The position numbers were made by a program, and so were the translations under genes. Below, one piece after another: positions 16,583 through 25,510 of a stretch of 64,000 nt of DNA. How positions within the stretch are numbered: position 1 is the first letter of the stretch; every line of letters begins with the position of its first letter. Origin of the DNA: Pyrobaculum sp. WP30 (GTDB lineage: Archaea; Thermoproteota; Thermoprotei; Thermoproteales; Thermoproteaceae); assembly GCA_001189275.1 (NCBI GenBank), contig CP012158.1, positions 310,001 to 374,000 on the forward strand, written 5' to 3'. The notes beneath the pieces were generated by a model that was not told the origin of the DNA, did no database searches, and saw only the letters and a program-made list of their open reading frames with translations.

Positions 16583-17862
16583 CCGTCGGCGTAAAGGAGA
16601 CGCGTCGGCGCAATCTGCTCCTGCTGGCGGGGGATAAGTACTTTAGGTACTACGCGAAGAGGGGGAGGATAGTGAAGGCGCTGGAGAAGTTGCTGAGGGA
16701 AGCACCTGAGGACCCCTACGGCGCTGAGGCGTTCGGCGCGGTGGTGGCGCAGGTTGCCCTCCACGCCCTGGAGGTCCTGCGCCGCGCAGTCATCAAGGCG
16801 AGGAGGGACAAGCTTGTCTATAGAGAGTTCGGGGTGGTGTACGACAGAGATCTCGTGGGGGCTTTAGACGTGGCTAGGTCAGTCGCGGCGAGGAGCTCCG
16901 GGCTATACGCCTCTCTGACCTACCTCCCCTCGTCTCTAAACGCGCCGGAGTATCTGCTTCTGCGGAAGCTCGTGAAGAGAAGCGTCAAGACCGCCAAGAA
17001 GCTCGCAGAGTTGCTCGAGAGCTCCGGACAGGCCACGGGCGAGATCAACAACAAGATTCGGGAGGTCAAGCGTTTGTCTGCGCCCCTCCCCCGCGGCGTC
17101 ACCTGGCTCACGTGCAGAGACGCGGGCTATGTGGATTGGCTGAGACACGCCTGCGTCTCCCATCGGGTTCTGAGGGGACTCCTTAGGGGCGTCGGCGTGG
17201 CCCGGAGGGCGAAGGAGGGGCTTGACGTGGTGTTTCTAGACTGGCGGCTCTACGAGATCTACATCTACTCCCTCCTCTACGAGACCATGAAGGAGCTGGA
17301 CTACGCCGAGTGCGACACCCGCCTCTGCCGCGGCGGAGACCTCTGCTTCGAACGTGGGACGCAACGCGTCTGCATACTCTTCAACAAGCCTCATGAGTCC
17401 TCCATCGTCACCTCCTACGACGGAGAGCCCGCGGAGAGGCTCAGAGGCAGGCCCGACGCCATGATACACGGCGGGCAGAAGATCGTGGTGGAGGCGAAGT
17501 TCTCCAGCGAGCCGCAGTACATCACGCTGGGCAGATTCAAGGCCATGGCGTATGTCTACGAATACGGCGCCGACGCCGGCCTGCTCGTGTTTCCCGACAT
17601 AGAGGACAAAAAGACAGACCTAGAAGACGAGGCCACCCTCGAGATCTATAGATACATGCAACAACACGACGGCACAGCCACGGTGAAACTCAGAGACGGC
17701 CGGAAAATCCACCTCATAAGAGTAGACCCAGCCGAGGGCTCCCCCTCAGAAGCCGACAAAAAGGCAAAGACAAGACTCACGAAAATTCTTACGAAATACG
17801 TAGCTGAGAAACAAGATGAAAAAGAGGAAAACTGCGACGTTGACAGAATTCTTACGCAGTGA
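16579..17862 (+). CDS. mcrC: McrC-like nuclease subunit
   Basis: 427 residues. The N-terminal two-thirds is helical and basic (EKLLREAPEDPYGAEA, YVDWLRHACVSHRVLRGLL), as in McrC/DUF2357 proteins. The catalytic core is RGRPDAMIHGGQKIVVEAKF, where Asp and E-A-K form a PD-(D/E)XK site. The GTG start overlaps the mcrB stop. The last about 20 residues are absent from the second copy at 23.4 kb, and much of the rest, including the nuclease core, is almost identical at DNA level to that inverted copy, pointing to recent duplication or gene conversion. Confidence 0.82.
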   Translation: MTVGVKETRRRNLLLLAGDKYFRYYAKRGRIVKALEKLLREAPEDPYGAEAFGAVVAQVALHALEVLRRAVIKARRDKLVYREFGVVYDRDLVGALDVARSVAARSSGLYASLTYLPSSLNAPEYLLLRKLVKRSVKTAKKLAELLESSGQATGEINNKIREVKRLSAPLPRGVTWLTCRDAGYVDWLRHACVSHRVLRGLLRGVGVARRAKEGLDVVFLDWRLYEIYIYSLLYETMKELDYAECDTRLCRGGDLCFERGTQRVCILFNKPHESSIVTSYDGEPAERLRGRPDAMIHGGQKIVVEAKFSSEPQYITLGRFKAMAYVYEYGADAGLLVFPDIEDKKTDLEDEATLEIYRYMQQHDGTATVKLRDGRKIHLIRVDPAEGSPSEADKKAKTRLTKILTKYVAEKQDEKEENCDVDRILTQ

Positions 17863-17879
17863 AAAAATTGGACGTAGAG

Positions 17880-18684
17880 GAGTCTCCGAAGAAGACCTCA
17901 TGACCGTCTGGGGAAGATATCGCAGAGCAGTATAGAACTCGACGAGATGACTAGGCGTATAGCTGAGATCCTCACCGCCTCTAGTCTCAACAACGCCGGG
18001 ACTCAGGAGGTGGATTTCGGAAAGGCTGCCTCCGAGGATCTCGTGTAGTTGATAAGCAAAGATCCGGAGGTCATGGTGCCATTTTTCGTCATGATCACCG
18101 GCCTTTCTCACAGGGAGCTCAAGCGACGCGGGCTGGGGAGCGTGTATTCGCTGAGAAGAGCGAGAAGCCGCGAGAAGCTTAGGCCACTTGCAGAGCTGGC
18201 GAGGAGTCTCCTGGCTCATCCGCTTAGGCTCGAAACCGTGTTGTAAGTCTATAAGAACTGGGAGGAGCGCCAGAGGCGGCATTGGCGGGGGCGTATAGCC
18301 GAAAACGAGGTATGTACGGCGGTAAAGACACGGTGCGGAAACGCGGGCAGATACGTGCTTCAGTGCGGTGGGAAGAGGCGGGAGATAGACTGCGCGGTGC
18401 CGCGGGATAAGCCAGTCGTGGCTATCAACGTCAGGATGGGTGTAGAGGAGGACCGCGCCAAGCGGATAAAGGAATTCGCCGCGGAGCTTAAGGAGGCGAA
18501 GGAATGCGGCGTTAAGTATTTCATCGTTGCTTATCTCGTGCCGGAACACGAAAAGGGCAAGCTTGAGGAGATAAGAGCCGAATTCTTGAAGGAGGCGCCT
18601 TTTGACTTGGTGGTCCTGACTAGAGAGGAGTTGGAGTTGCTAGCTGAGAGTCTTAGGGAGTGGGGCGTACTTGGTTGCGTATAG
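17880..18684 (+). pseudogene. Decayed restriction-endonuclease-like gene
   Basis: One reading frame can be followed with interruptions: RRIAEILTASSLNNAGTQEV, a TAG near 18,044, then LISKDPEVMVPFFVMITGLS, a TAA at 18,244, and VYKNWEERQRRHWRGRIAEN leading into a 110-residue open end. The last part has GGKRREIDCAVPRDKPVVAI, like the PD-(D/E)XK core of type II enzymes, but the E-x-K position reads N-V-R. Its place directly after mcrC suits a restriction locus. A C-terminal peptide from 18,355 might be translated but should be inactive. Family is inferred only from the core pattern. Confidence 0.5.
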
Positions 18685-18758
18685 CGGCGTTAGGCGAGGA
18701 ACGCGGCTTTGCTTGTCTCCATGGCGGCACCTATTTATACCGGCTGTTTTCTGTCGTT

Positions 18759-20993
18759 ATGCGGCTTTTGCTCTTGGCTGTCTTGGCGCTTGCGGCAGTT
18801 GCGCTCGGGGCCGCGCAGGAGCCGCGAGGGGGGTGCGACTACGATTTCGGCGCCGGCAACGGCACCGCGTATCTGGTCGTGAATAATCCCTACAATCTCA
18901 ATCTTTCTTTGAGCATCACCTACCAAAGTGGCGAGCTCAAATACTCGAAGGTTCGGAACTTCTCGAATACTCGAGTTATTGTGTTCTGCGGCTTGGGGAA
19001 CGGCTGGCTGTATATACGGCAAAATGCATCGCAGTTGAGGAGTCCATTGGCGTTCTATCCTCTTGCGGTACCTAGGTACGTGGTTTTGCGAGCCGGCGAG
19101 GCGGCCACTATGTCTGTGACTACTCTATTTGCGCCGGCAGTAACCATCGCCACCGCTTTTCTTCTTCTTGTAGCTTTTACGTTAAGACCTAAGTTAAAAC
19201 GATCAGCCGTCTACGCACTACCTGATGCGTTAAGAGACGAAGATATCCATATTAAATATTTCAGTTTTATCTACATGGTTTTGATGGCATTCATCCCACT
19301 CTATTTGTTATTTATTCTATTGATAGGTAATTTGCCTATCTCTAATGATGTTGGTAACGATCCATTAATGGAGGTAATTGTTCTACTGATTATGTATATT
19401 ACATCATCGTTAGGAGGTTTCTATTTATCTTTTCATAGGGGATTATTTACCTATTACTACCTAGTTATTAGTTTTTTAGTCAATCTATTTCTCAGTATTA
19501 AATACTCAGGGTCAGTTTTGTCTTTCTCATTATTTACTTTATCTATTGTCATACTGTTTATTTCTAGTATTACTCCTTCTAGTATCACTTTTTCTAGTAT
19601 CACTCTTCTTTCGTTTTACAACTTGTCTATGACCTTCTTTCTCTCTGCCTATGGAATTGCAGCACTAATCTACTATGACGCAAACTTTGGGCATCCAATA
19701 ACTTGGAACCTTCCGTTGCAAATACCTGCTGTAGCTGCTGAAATCTGGCTTGTCATTTTCCCAGTTATAGTGACCATTATGATATTTTCTTTCTTTGGCG
19801 TGATCATGCTAACCTACGGCATAGACATTTTCAGGGGCAGACGTGCGGTGGCGACACGCACGGCGTTATGGCCTCCTCTGTGGTGGTGGTTTGGGCTGGG
19901 GGTCTTTGCCTTGGATGAACTGGAGGCGCGTAGTCTTCTACATAGGCTATCTGCTAGTAGCGGCGTTGTGGTTGAGTTGGCTCGGGGCAGGAAGGCGATT
20001 GTGGTGTCGGCTGACCTCTACGGCATGTACCTCAACAGGCTTGAAGAGGAGCGCAATGTCAGTAAAGGTGTCAAGTGGGTAAGATATGGCGAAGTACAGT
20101 TCAGAGTTTTGAGGATAATTAAGATAATCAAAAGGAGCTACTGGCATGTTGCATTAAGATTTATTCGAAAGGTGGTGCTACCAATAGTTATAGGTGCCTT
20201 GGCATATTTTTTGATTAAGACAAGTTTACTTACTATATTCATCCATCTGTTGTTTCACATTATATTTCTATTCGATTATTATAAATATGTGGTTCTCTTG
20301 TCATATTTTATAAAGAAGATTAATTACGCCTTTTTGTCGTTTCTTATATTGGTTATTGTATCTCCGATTATTTATTATAAATATAATGACTTCAGAGAAT
20401 TGAAGGAGTATATAAAATCTATTAAAGAGTCTATTAAAAAGGAACCTATTAATCTAGATATAGAGGTCTTAGGACACCTAACTGTGGCGTCTATATTCTT
20501 TATCATATTCGCATTTCTTACATCAGATTTTGTTGTGCTGGGTTTTGTATTTCTTATAGCCGTAACTGTCTCGTTTTTCTCACGGGCGGACCCTGAGTTG
20601 TCGAGATACCTATTTCCGTGGTTAGAGCTTCGGCTGATGCGCGTAGACGGCTCGGTTATCGCGTTGGCTCGTGGTGGATGTTTGAAGTGGGCAAAGGTGG
20701 GGGTGGCGCCGGAGGGTCGCGATATAGTGATCCGGGATGAGGACTGTGAGGTGGTTGTGTCTCCTTACGTTGAGCAAAAGGAGAGCCGCCCCCAGTGTGA
20801 CCTCTGTGGGCCTGCTTATCCGCCAGTGAGGATTATAGGTGGAGAGAGGGTTGTGGTACGTGTCCTGGATGGGCAGAAGGGGTGTTGCTATTACGTATTG
20901 GACTCCTCCACGACGTTGCGCAAATCTGTCCGCCTTTTTAAATATTTGGCGCAGGTATGGCGTCATATGTTGGGTATGCGGCGTGGCCGGTGA
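18759..20993 (+). CDS. Large multi-pass membrane protein of unknown function
   Basis: 744 residues from ATG 18759, with atttatacc (18731-18739) 25 nt upstream; the longer open frame before it has no support. It begins with a signal peptide (MRLLLLAVLALAAVALGAAQ), then an extracytoplasmic domain of about 110 residues with several N-x-S/T sites, then about eight or more membrane helices, a soluble loop (ELARGRKAIVVSADLYGMYL), more helices, and a C-terminal soluble domain with a CDLC pair. The stretch 19,190-20,600 is very AT-rich compared with both ends and with all neighbours, although the frame stays open. It sits between restriction genes, so an accessory defence role is possible but not shown. 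Confidence 0.7.
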   Translation: MRLLLLAVLALAAVALGAAQEPRGGCDYDFGAGNGTAYLVVNNPYNLNLSLSITYQSGELKYSKVRNFSNTRVIVFCGLGNGWLYIRQNASQLRSPLAFYPLAVPRYVVLRAGEAATMSVTTLFAPAVTIATAFLLLVAFTLRPKLKRSAVYALPDALRDEDIHIKYFSFIYMVLMAFIPLYLLFILLIGNLPISNDVGNDPLMEVIVLLIMYITSSLGGFYLSFHRGLFTYYYLVISFLVNLFLSIKYSGSVLSFSLFTLSIVILFISSITPSSITFSSITLLSFYNLSMTFFLSAYGIAALIYYDANFGHPITWNLPLQIPAVAAEIWLVIFPVIVTIMIFSFFGVIMLTYGIDIFRGRRAVATRTALWPPLWWWFGLGVFALDELEARSLLHRLSASSGVVVELARGRKAIVVSADLYGMYLNRLEEERNVSKGVKWVRYGEVQFRVLRIIKIIKRSYWHVALRFIRKVVLPIVIGALAYFLIKTSLLTIFIHLLFHIIFLFDYYKYVVLLSYFIKKINYAFLSFLILVIVSPIIYYKYNDFRELKEYIKSIKESIKKEPINLDIEVLGHLTVASIFFIIFAFLTSDFVVLGFVFLIAVTVSFFSRADPELSRYLFPWLELRLMRVDGSVIALARGGCLKWAKVGVAPEGRDIVIRDEDCEVVVSPYVEQKESRPQCDLCGPAYPPVRIIGGERVVVRVLDGQKGCCYYVLDSSTTLRKSVRLFKYLAQVWRHMLGMRRGR

Positions 20994-21280
20994 TGGTGCG
21001 TCAGACGACGGCTACAACCTTATCGCTTGACCATCTTTTTTGACTCCCCACGTCTTGGGGGATGTGGCTGTGGTGGTGTGGAGTGTCCTGTGCCGTTTGG
21101 GGTTTTGGACGCGGAGCTGGCGCCAGCTGGGCAAGAGGGTAGCATGGCTTGTGCCCACGGCGTGTGTGGCTTGCGGGCGGCGAGGGGGGTTGCGTGGGGC
21201 GTAGTCCTCGGCTGTGGGTTTTGCGCCGCGGTTGAAGTGTATATGGCATAAACATATAAACTGACTAGTATAGTGTGTCT

Positions 21281-21799
21281 GTGGGTGAGTCTGTTGTGGT
21301 TGGGGGGTATGGGGTGAGGGAGGTCGTTATGTTTCTACTTAAGTCTCTGGGGGGTGGGGTGTACAGTGTGAAGAAGTTGATGAAGTTGGTCTTCTTGGCG
21401 CAGTATGACGTGGACGTAGAGGGGCGTGTCGTCTATGAGTATAGGTACGGCGGCCGCCCCTTGGCTAGGGCCGACTTCTACATATGGTCTTATGGGCCTA
21501 TGAGCAACGAGGTGTATGACGCCCTTGAGTCCGAGGATTTTGACTTGGTGCAGGGGGAGCTGGGTCTTGAGATACGCTATGTGGGCCCCTTGCCTCAGTT
21601 GCCCCGGCCGGTGGCGGCTCGGCTTTCTGACGTGGCGGCGAAGTACGGCGGCTGGAAGCCCTGGCAACTGGAGCGGCACGTGAATCAGTTGCTGGGCTTG
21701 GACATCCCCGAGAAGAAGTCGGACTATATGGGGGTGAGGCTTGTCAACTACCTTTACGTGGAGGGGTACAGCCTCGTGCCGAAGGAGTTGCATGGGTGA
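21281..21799 (+). CDS. Panacea/SocA-like (DUF4065-type) protein
   Basis: About 172 residues. The segment YSVKKLMKLVFLAQYD, a short linker, then YRYGGRPLARADFYIWSYGP and MSNEVYDALE is the hallmark of the Panacea/DUF4065 domain, found in antitoxins that neutralise diverse toxins and in phage proteins. GTG 21281 is preferred because catataaac (21252-21260) lies about 25 nt upstream; GTG 21275 is equally in frame. The next gene, 80 nt on, is nuclease-like, so the two may form a toxin-antitoxin pair. Confidence 0.7.
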   Translation: MGESVVVGGYGVREVVMFLLKSLGGGVYSVKKLMKLVFLAQYDVDVEGRVVYEYRYGGRPLARADFYIWSYGPMSNEVYDALESEDFDLVQGELGLEIRYVGPLPQLPRPVAARLSDVAAKYGGWKPWQLERHVNQLLGLDIPEKKSDYMGVRLVNYLYVEGYSLVPKELHG

Positions 21800-21879
21800 G
21801 TTGTTGGAGTCTCTGAATTTTCGGCGGTTTTGAGATAAGACGGATATTTACCGGAGTCTCGCATGAGCTGTACAGCAGG

Positions 21880-22365
21880 GTGTTGCAGGAGGCGTGCGTC
21901 GATTGGCGGAGGGCTTTGAGGATTCTGAAGCAGGCATACGGGGGGTTGGCAAATGCGCCGCTGAACCCTCTGGGAAACGCAATTGTTGCTTGCTATGCCT
22001 TGGGGAGGTGTTACGACGTCGTCCTCGAACCTACAGTTACGGTGCTTGACAGGTCTTTTAACCTCGACGTCGCCCTTAAGATGGACGACAAAACGTTGAT
22101 GTTGCTGGAAGTCAAGCTCCACAGAAAGGACGTAGGCCTTTCGGAGACGCAGGTGGACGAGATGTACGCCCTCGGCCATCACGTTGCTCTACTTAGGAGG
22201 GGGATCCGCGTGGGCGCCATCCACCTCTATACCTCGGGCAAGCCGCCTGAGCCGGCAAATAGGTGGACGGCTGTTGCCTATCTGCCGCCGCAACCGCATC
22301 AAGTATTTACGCATGTGGGGGATGCCATATATCGGCTCCTCGAAAAGCTCGAGGTGCGGCGTTGA
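21880..22365 (+). CDS. Nuclease-like PD-(D/E)XK protein beside the Panacea gene
   Basis: 161 residues from GTG 21880. The frame is open back to 21,817 without a better start codon, so the N-terminus is uncertain. The core SFNLDVALKMDDKTLMLLEV then KLH has the D...E-x-K spacing of a PD-(D/E)XK nuclease; it is followed by a helix (ETQVDEMYALGHHVALLRRG) and a strand (VGAIHLYT). I do not recognise a named family. Position after a Panacea-domain gene makes it a candidate toxin, by analogy only. Confidence 0.55.
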   Translation: MLQEACVDWRRALRILKQAYGGLANAPLNPLGNAIVACYALGRCYDVVLEPTVTVLDRSFNLDVALKMDDKTLMLLEVKLHRKDVGLSETQVDEMYALGHHVALLRRGIRVGAIHLYTSGKPPEPANRWTAVAYLPPQPHQVFTHVGDAIYRLLEKLEVRR

Positions 22366-22719
22366 TCGGCAACCTTGTAGAAGGCTGGCGAGTCTCTGTA
22401 GCATCGGCTAATGTCAGCTTTGCCGAGGGCTGTCCTCTGCGGCCACCTTAGTGCTGAGCTGTTTACACGCCCACGGTGACGGGTCTGCGTACACGGCGGG
22501 GTGCCTCCCATAATCTTCGCCGTCATAATTATACAGCCTCCTCCAGCTACCATTCGCCTAAACCACGCCGCGGAGGGCAGTGCGGGAGATAGAGACGGCC
22601 CATCGCGTTAATCTGGCCGGAGCTGGCTGACTATTGAGAAAATGCGGCAGTGGCACCATCCACGACCTCATGCACTGGATAATCATTTTAGACGTAAATT
22701 GTGGGATCTCAAATCCTCA
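22366..22719. other. Intergenic, no intact gene seen
   Basis: Nothing convincing between the nuclease-like gene and the decayed helicase; short frames only. Confidence 0.4.
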
Positions 22720-23330
22720 GAGTTCGAGGATCCTCTCTATGGCGTTATCAACGGCCACGTTTGTAAGCGACGTGACGAGCACCTGCCGCCTGCCGTGGCT
22801 AACTCGCATGCCGTTGCGGCGATTACCGACGTCTTGCCGGTGCTGGGTGGGTCCTGAACTGCAAGGAAGCCGTACGGCGGTAGGGACGGCGCCTGCTCCA
22901 ACTCCTCCATCTGCCACAGGTCCAGGACCAGCGCTTCCTCATGGAGGTCTCGGGAGCCGTGAGGGATTTGCACCTAGGCGTCTCCGCCACGACTACGTGC
23001 AACGTGCGTCCTTTTTCGTCTAGGATGCGGAGGGCCGAATCGTTACTCCTTAACCCCCCGGATCCTCGATATCTGTGGCAAATGGATAACAGTTTGTGGG
23101 TCCAGGTAGGTGGACGACTTGAGCCTCTACGCCCGTTCGGCCTGGCCGCAGGGCTTTTCCCCGGCCTCGTAATAGCTGTGAGATACACATCTCCTAACAT
23201 AATAGACGCCGCGGGATGTGAACTCCTCAGAGACTGGGGGGAGGTGCGCGCCGCGCTCCTGAGACATCACGGCGGTCGCCGTCAGCCACTACGGCGTCAT
23301 GGATGGCTTCGTAAGCCTCTGCCCGATGTT
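22720..23330 (-). pseudogene. Decayed superfamily I (UPF1/Dna2-like) helicase fragment
   Basis: On the minus strand two frames join to give GFLAVQDPPSTGKTSVIAAT and then VLVTSLTNVAVDNAIERILE. Intact relatives read GPPGTGKT and VTSHTNVAVDN, the Walker A motif and motif Ia of SF1 helicases. Here both motifs have substitutions, the frames are shifted, and upstream traces (DEKGRTLHVVVAE) are in other frames. No motor domain remains. Confidence 0.55.
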
Positions 23331-23439
23331 TGAGGGGGGCTGAATAGTTGTATCCCGAATGGCCGCCGCGGCGGCGCAGAATTTGCCGAAGATAACGAGG
23401 TTTCAACGCCGCGTGTTGCTTGTCGCCTGTACGCCCTTC

Positions 23440-24669
23440 CTAGCTCGTGTGTTCCTTGAGGATTTTTGTGAGTCTTGTCTTTGCCTTTTTGTCGGCTTCT
23501 GAGGGGGAGCCCTCGGCTGGGTCTATTCTTACGAGGTGGATTTTCCGGCCGTCTTTGAGTTTTACCGTGGCTGTGCCGTCGTGTTGTTGCATGTATCTGT
23601 AAATCTCGAGGGTGGCCTCGTCTTCTAGGTCTGTCTTTTTGTCCTCTATGTCGGGAAACACGAGCAGGCCGGCGTCGGCGCCGTATTCGTAGACATACGC
23701 CATGGCCTTGAATCTGCCCAGCGTGATGTACTGCGGCTCGCTGGAGAACTTCGCCTCCACCACGATCTTCTGCCCGCCGTGTATCATGGCGTCGGGCCTG
23801 CCTCTGAGCCTCTGCGCGGGTTCTCCGTTGTAGGAGGCGACGATGGAGGAGTCATGGGGCTTGTTGAAGAGTATGCAGATGCGTTGTGTCTCGCGTTCGA
23901 AGCAGAGGTCTCCGTTGTGGCAGTGGCGGGGGGCGCACTCGGCGTAGCCCAGCTCCTCCAGGGCGTCGTGGAGTAGGAAGTAGATGTAGATCTCGTAGAG
24001 CCGCCAGTCTAGAAACACCACGTCAAGCCCCTCCCTCGCCCTCCGGGCCACGGCGACGCCCCTTAGAAGCCCCCTCAAAACCCGGTAGGAGACGCAGGCG
24101 TGTCTCAGCCAATCCACGTAGCCCGCGTCTCTGCACGTAAGCCAGGTGACGCCGCGGGGGAGAGACGCATAGAGGCGACTGATCTCCCGAATCTTGCCGT
24201 CGATCTCGCCCCTCAGCTGTCCGGAGCTCTCGAGCAACTCTGCGAGCTTCTTGGCGGTTTTGACGCTTTTCTTCGCGAGTTGCCGCAGAAGTAGGTATTC
24301 CGGCGCGTTTTGAGACGAGGGGAGGTAGGTCAGAGAGGCGTATAGCCCGGAGGCCCCCGCCGCGACCGACCTGGCCACGTCTAAAGCCCCCACGAGATCC
24401 TTGTCGTACACCACCCCGAACTCCCTATAGATGAGTCTGTCTCTCCTTGCCTTGAGGACCGCGCGGCGTAGGACGTCCAGGGCGTGGAGGGCAGCGTGCG
24501 CCGCGGCCGCGCCTAACGCCTCGGCTCCGTAGGCATCCTCGGGTGCTTCTCTCAGCAACTTCTCCAGCGCCTCCACTATCCTCTTCCTCTTCGCGTAGTA
24601 GTTGAAGTACTTCTCTCCTGTCAGCTGGAGCAGGTTGCGGCGGCGCGTCTCCTTGACGCCGAGGGTCAC
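23440..24669 (-). CDS. mcrC: McrC-like nuclease subunit, second copy
   Basis: 409 residues, paralogue of the gene at 16.6 kb in opposite orientation. The core RGRPDAMIHGGQKIVVEAKF is identical, and long DNA stretches around it match base for base. Differences cluster in the N-terminal half and in the Cys-containing segment (CAPRHCHNGDLC against CDTRLCRGGDLC). It ends 18 residues earlier (ILKEHTS). The GTG start overlaps the mcrB-2 stop (GTGA), as in the first pair. Confidence 0.8.
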   Translation of the reverse strand: MTLGVKETRRRNLLQLTGEKYFNYYAKRKRIVEALEKLLREAPEDAYGAEALGAAAAHAALHALDVLRRAVLKARRDRLIYREFGVVYDKDLVGALDVARSVAAGASGLYASLTYLPSSQNAPEYLLLRQLAKKSVKTAKKLAELLESSGQLRGEIDGKIREISRLYASLPRGVTWLTCRDAGYVDWLRHACVSYRVLRGLLRGVAVARRAREGLDVVFLDWRLYEIYIYFLLHDALEELGYAECAPRHCHNGDLCFERETQRICILFNKPHDSSIVASYNGEPAQRLRGRPDAMIHGGQKIVVEAKFSSEPQYITLGRFKAMAYVYEYGADAGLLVFPDIEDKKTDLEDEATLEIYRYMQQHDGTATVKLKDGRKIHLVRIDPAEGSPSEADKKAKTRLTKILKEHTS

Positions 24670-25508
24670 CGCCCCGGTCTGCGGCCGCCCGGTAACTTGC
24701 CGCCTAAGGCCTCCAGAGCTCGCCTCACGTCGTCTTCAGTGTACGGCCCTCCGCCTAGGGCCTCCAGCAGCTTGGCGGCTCCTGCGACCGCCGCCGGCGT
24801 CATGTCTCTGAGTGGGCTGTTGTCTCTGTTGCAGAGCTCCTGGAACAGCGGCCGCATTTTCTCGTCTCTCACCAGCGTGTCCAAGCTCCTGCAGGCGTCG
24901 GTGTCCACCTTGACGATTATAAACCTCCGGAGCAACGCCTCTCCCAGCATGAACAAGTTTCTTGCATCTCTCAGGTTCATAGTGCCTATTATACGTATAA
25001 ACTTCAGGGGAATGTCTCTGAACAGCGAGTAGTAATTTACGAAATTTTTGGCTTCTTCGTCAATATATGTACCGTAGCCCTTTATCTCCTCTACAAGCCC
25101 CTCAGGTATCGACCAGTCTTCGCAAAACGGGGAGATGAATGCGGCGAAGAAGTCGGCGAAGGCCTTGTCGGCATCCGCCCTGTTTATTTCGTCAATTATG
25201 AGGAAATACGGCCTGTAATCGCCGTTTATAATTCTCTCGGCGGCTCTGTTGTAGGCCCTTATCAGAAGCCCAGACCTCCAATACACCGTGTTGTTAATGA
25301 TGGTCTCGCCGCCCACCACATCGCGCCTAAACCACAGCGCATGGGCCACCGCTAGGTGGTGCCCGCTGCCTAGCGCCTCGGCCAGAGCCCGCGCCAGCGT
25401 CGTCTTCCCCACCCCAGGCGGGCCCACAAGAAGAAGATTGCCAGCTTTAGCCGCCGCTAAGGCGAAGCGCAGGGTTTCGTCGTCTAGGTAGATCTTGTCT
25501 GTCTTCAC
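24666..25508 (-). CDS. mcrB: McrB-like AAA+ NTPase, second copy, lacking the N-terminal domain
   Basis: 280 residues from GTG 25508. It has the full AAA+ core (GPPGVGKTT, PYFLIIDEINRAD, TMNLRDARNLFMLGEALLRRF) but starts where the first copy has the end of its linker, so the EVE-like reader is missing. No good TATA box is seen in front of the start. The start codon lies within a few bases of the point where homology to a permease pseudogene begins on the other strand, so the gene seems to have lost its 5' end by a rearrangement. It may act with the first copy or be inactive. Confidence 0.75.
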   Translation of the reverse strand: MKTDKIYLDDETLRFALAAAKAGNLLLVGPPGVGKTTLARALAEALGSGHHLAVAHALWFRRDVVGGETIINNTVYWRSGLLIRAYNRAAERIINGDYRPYFLIIDEINRADADKAFADFFAAFISPFCEDWSIPEGLVEEIKGYGTYIDEEAKNFVNYYSLFRDIPLKFIRIIGTMNLRDARNLFMLGEALLRRFIIVKVDTDACRSLDTLVRDEKMRPLFQELCNRDNSPLRDMTPAAVAGAAKLLEALGGGPYTEDDVRRALEALGGKLPGGRRPGR

Positions 25509-25510
25509 GT

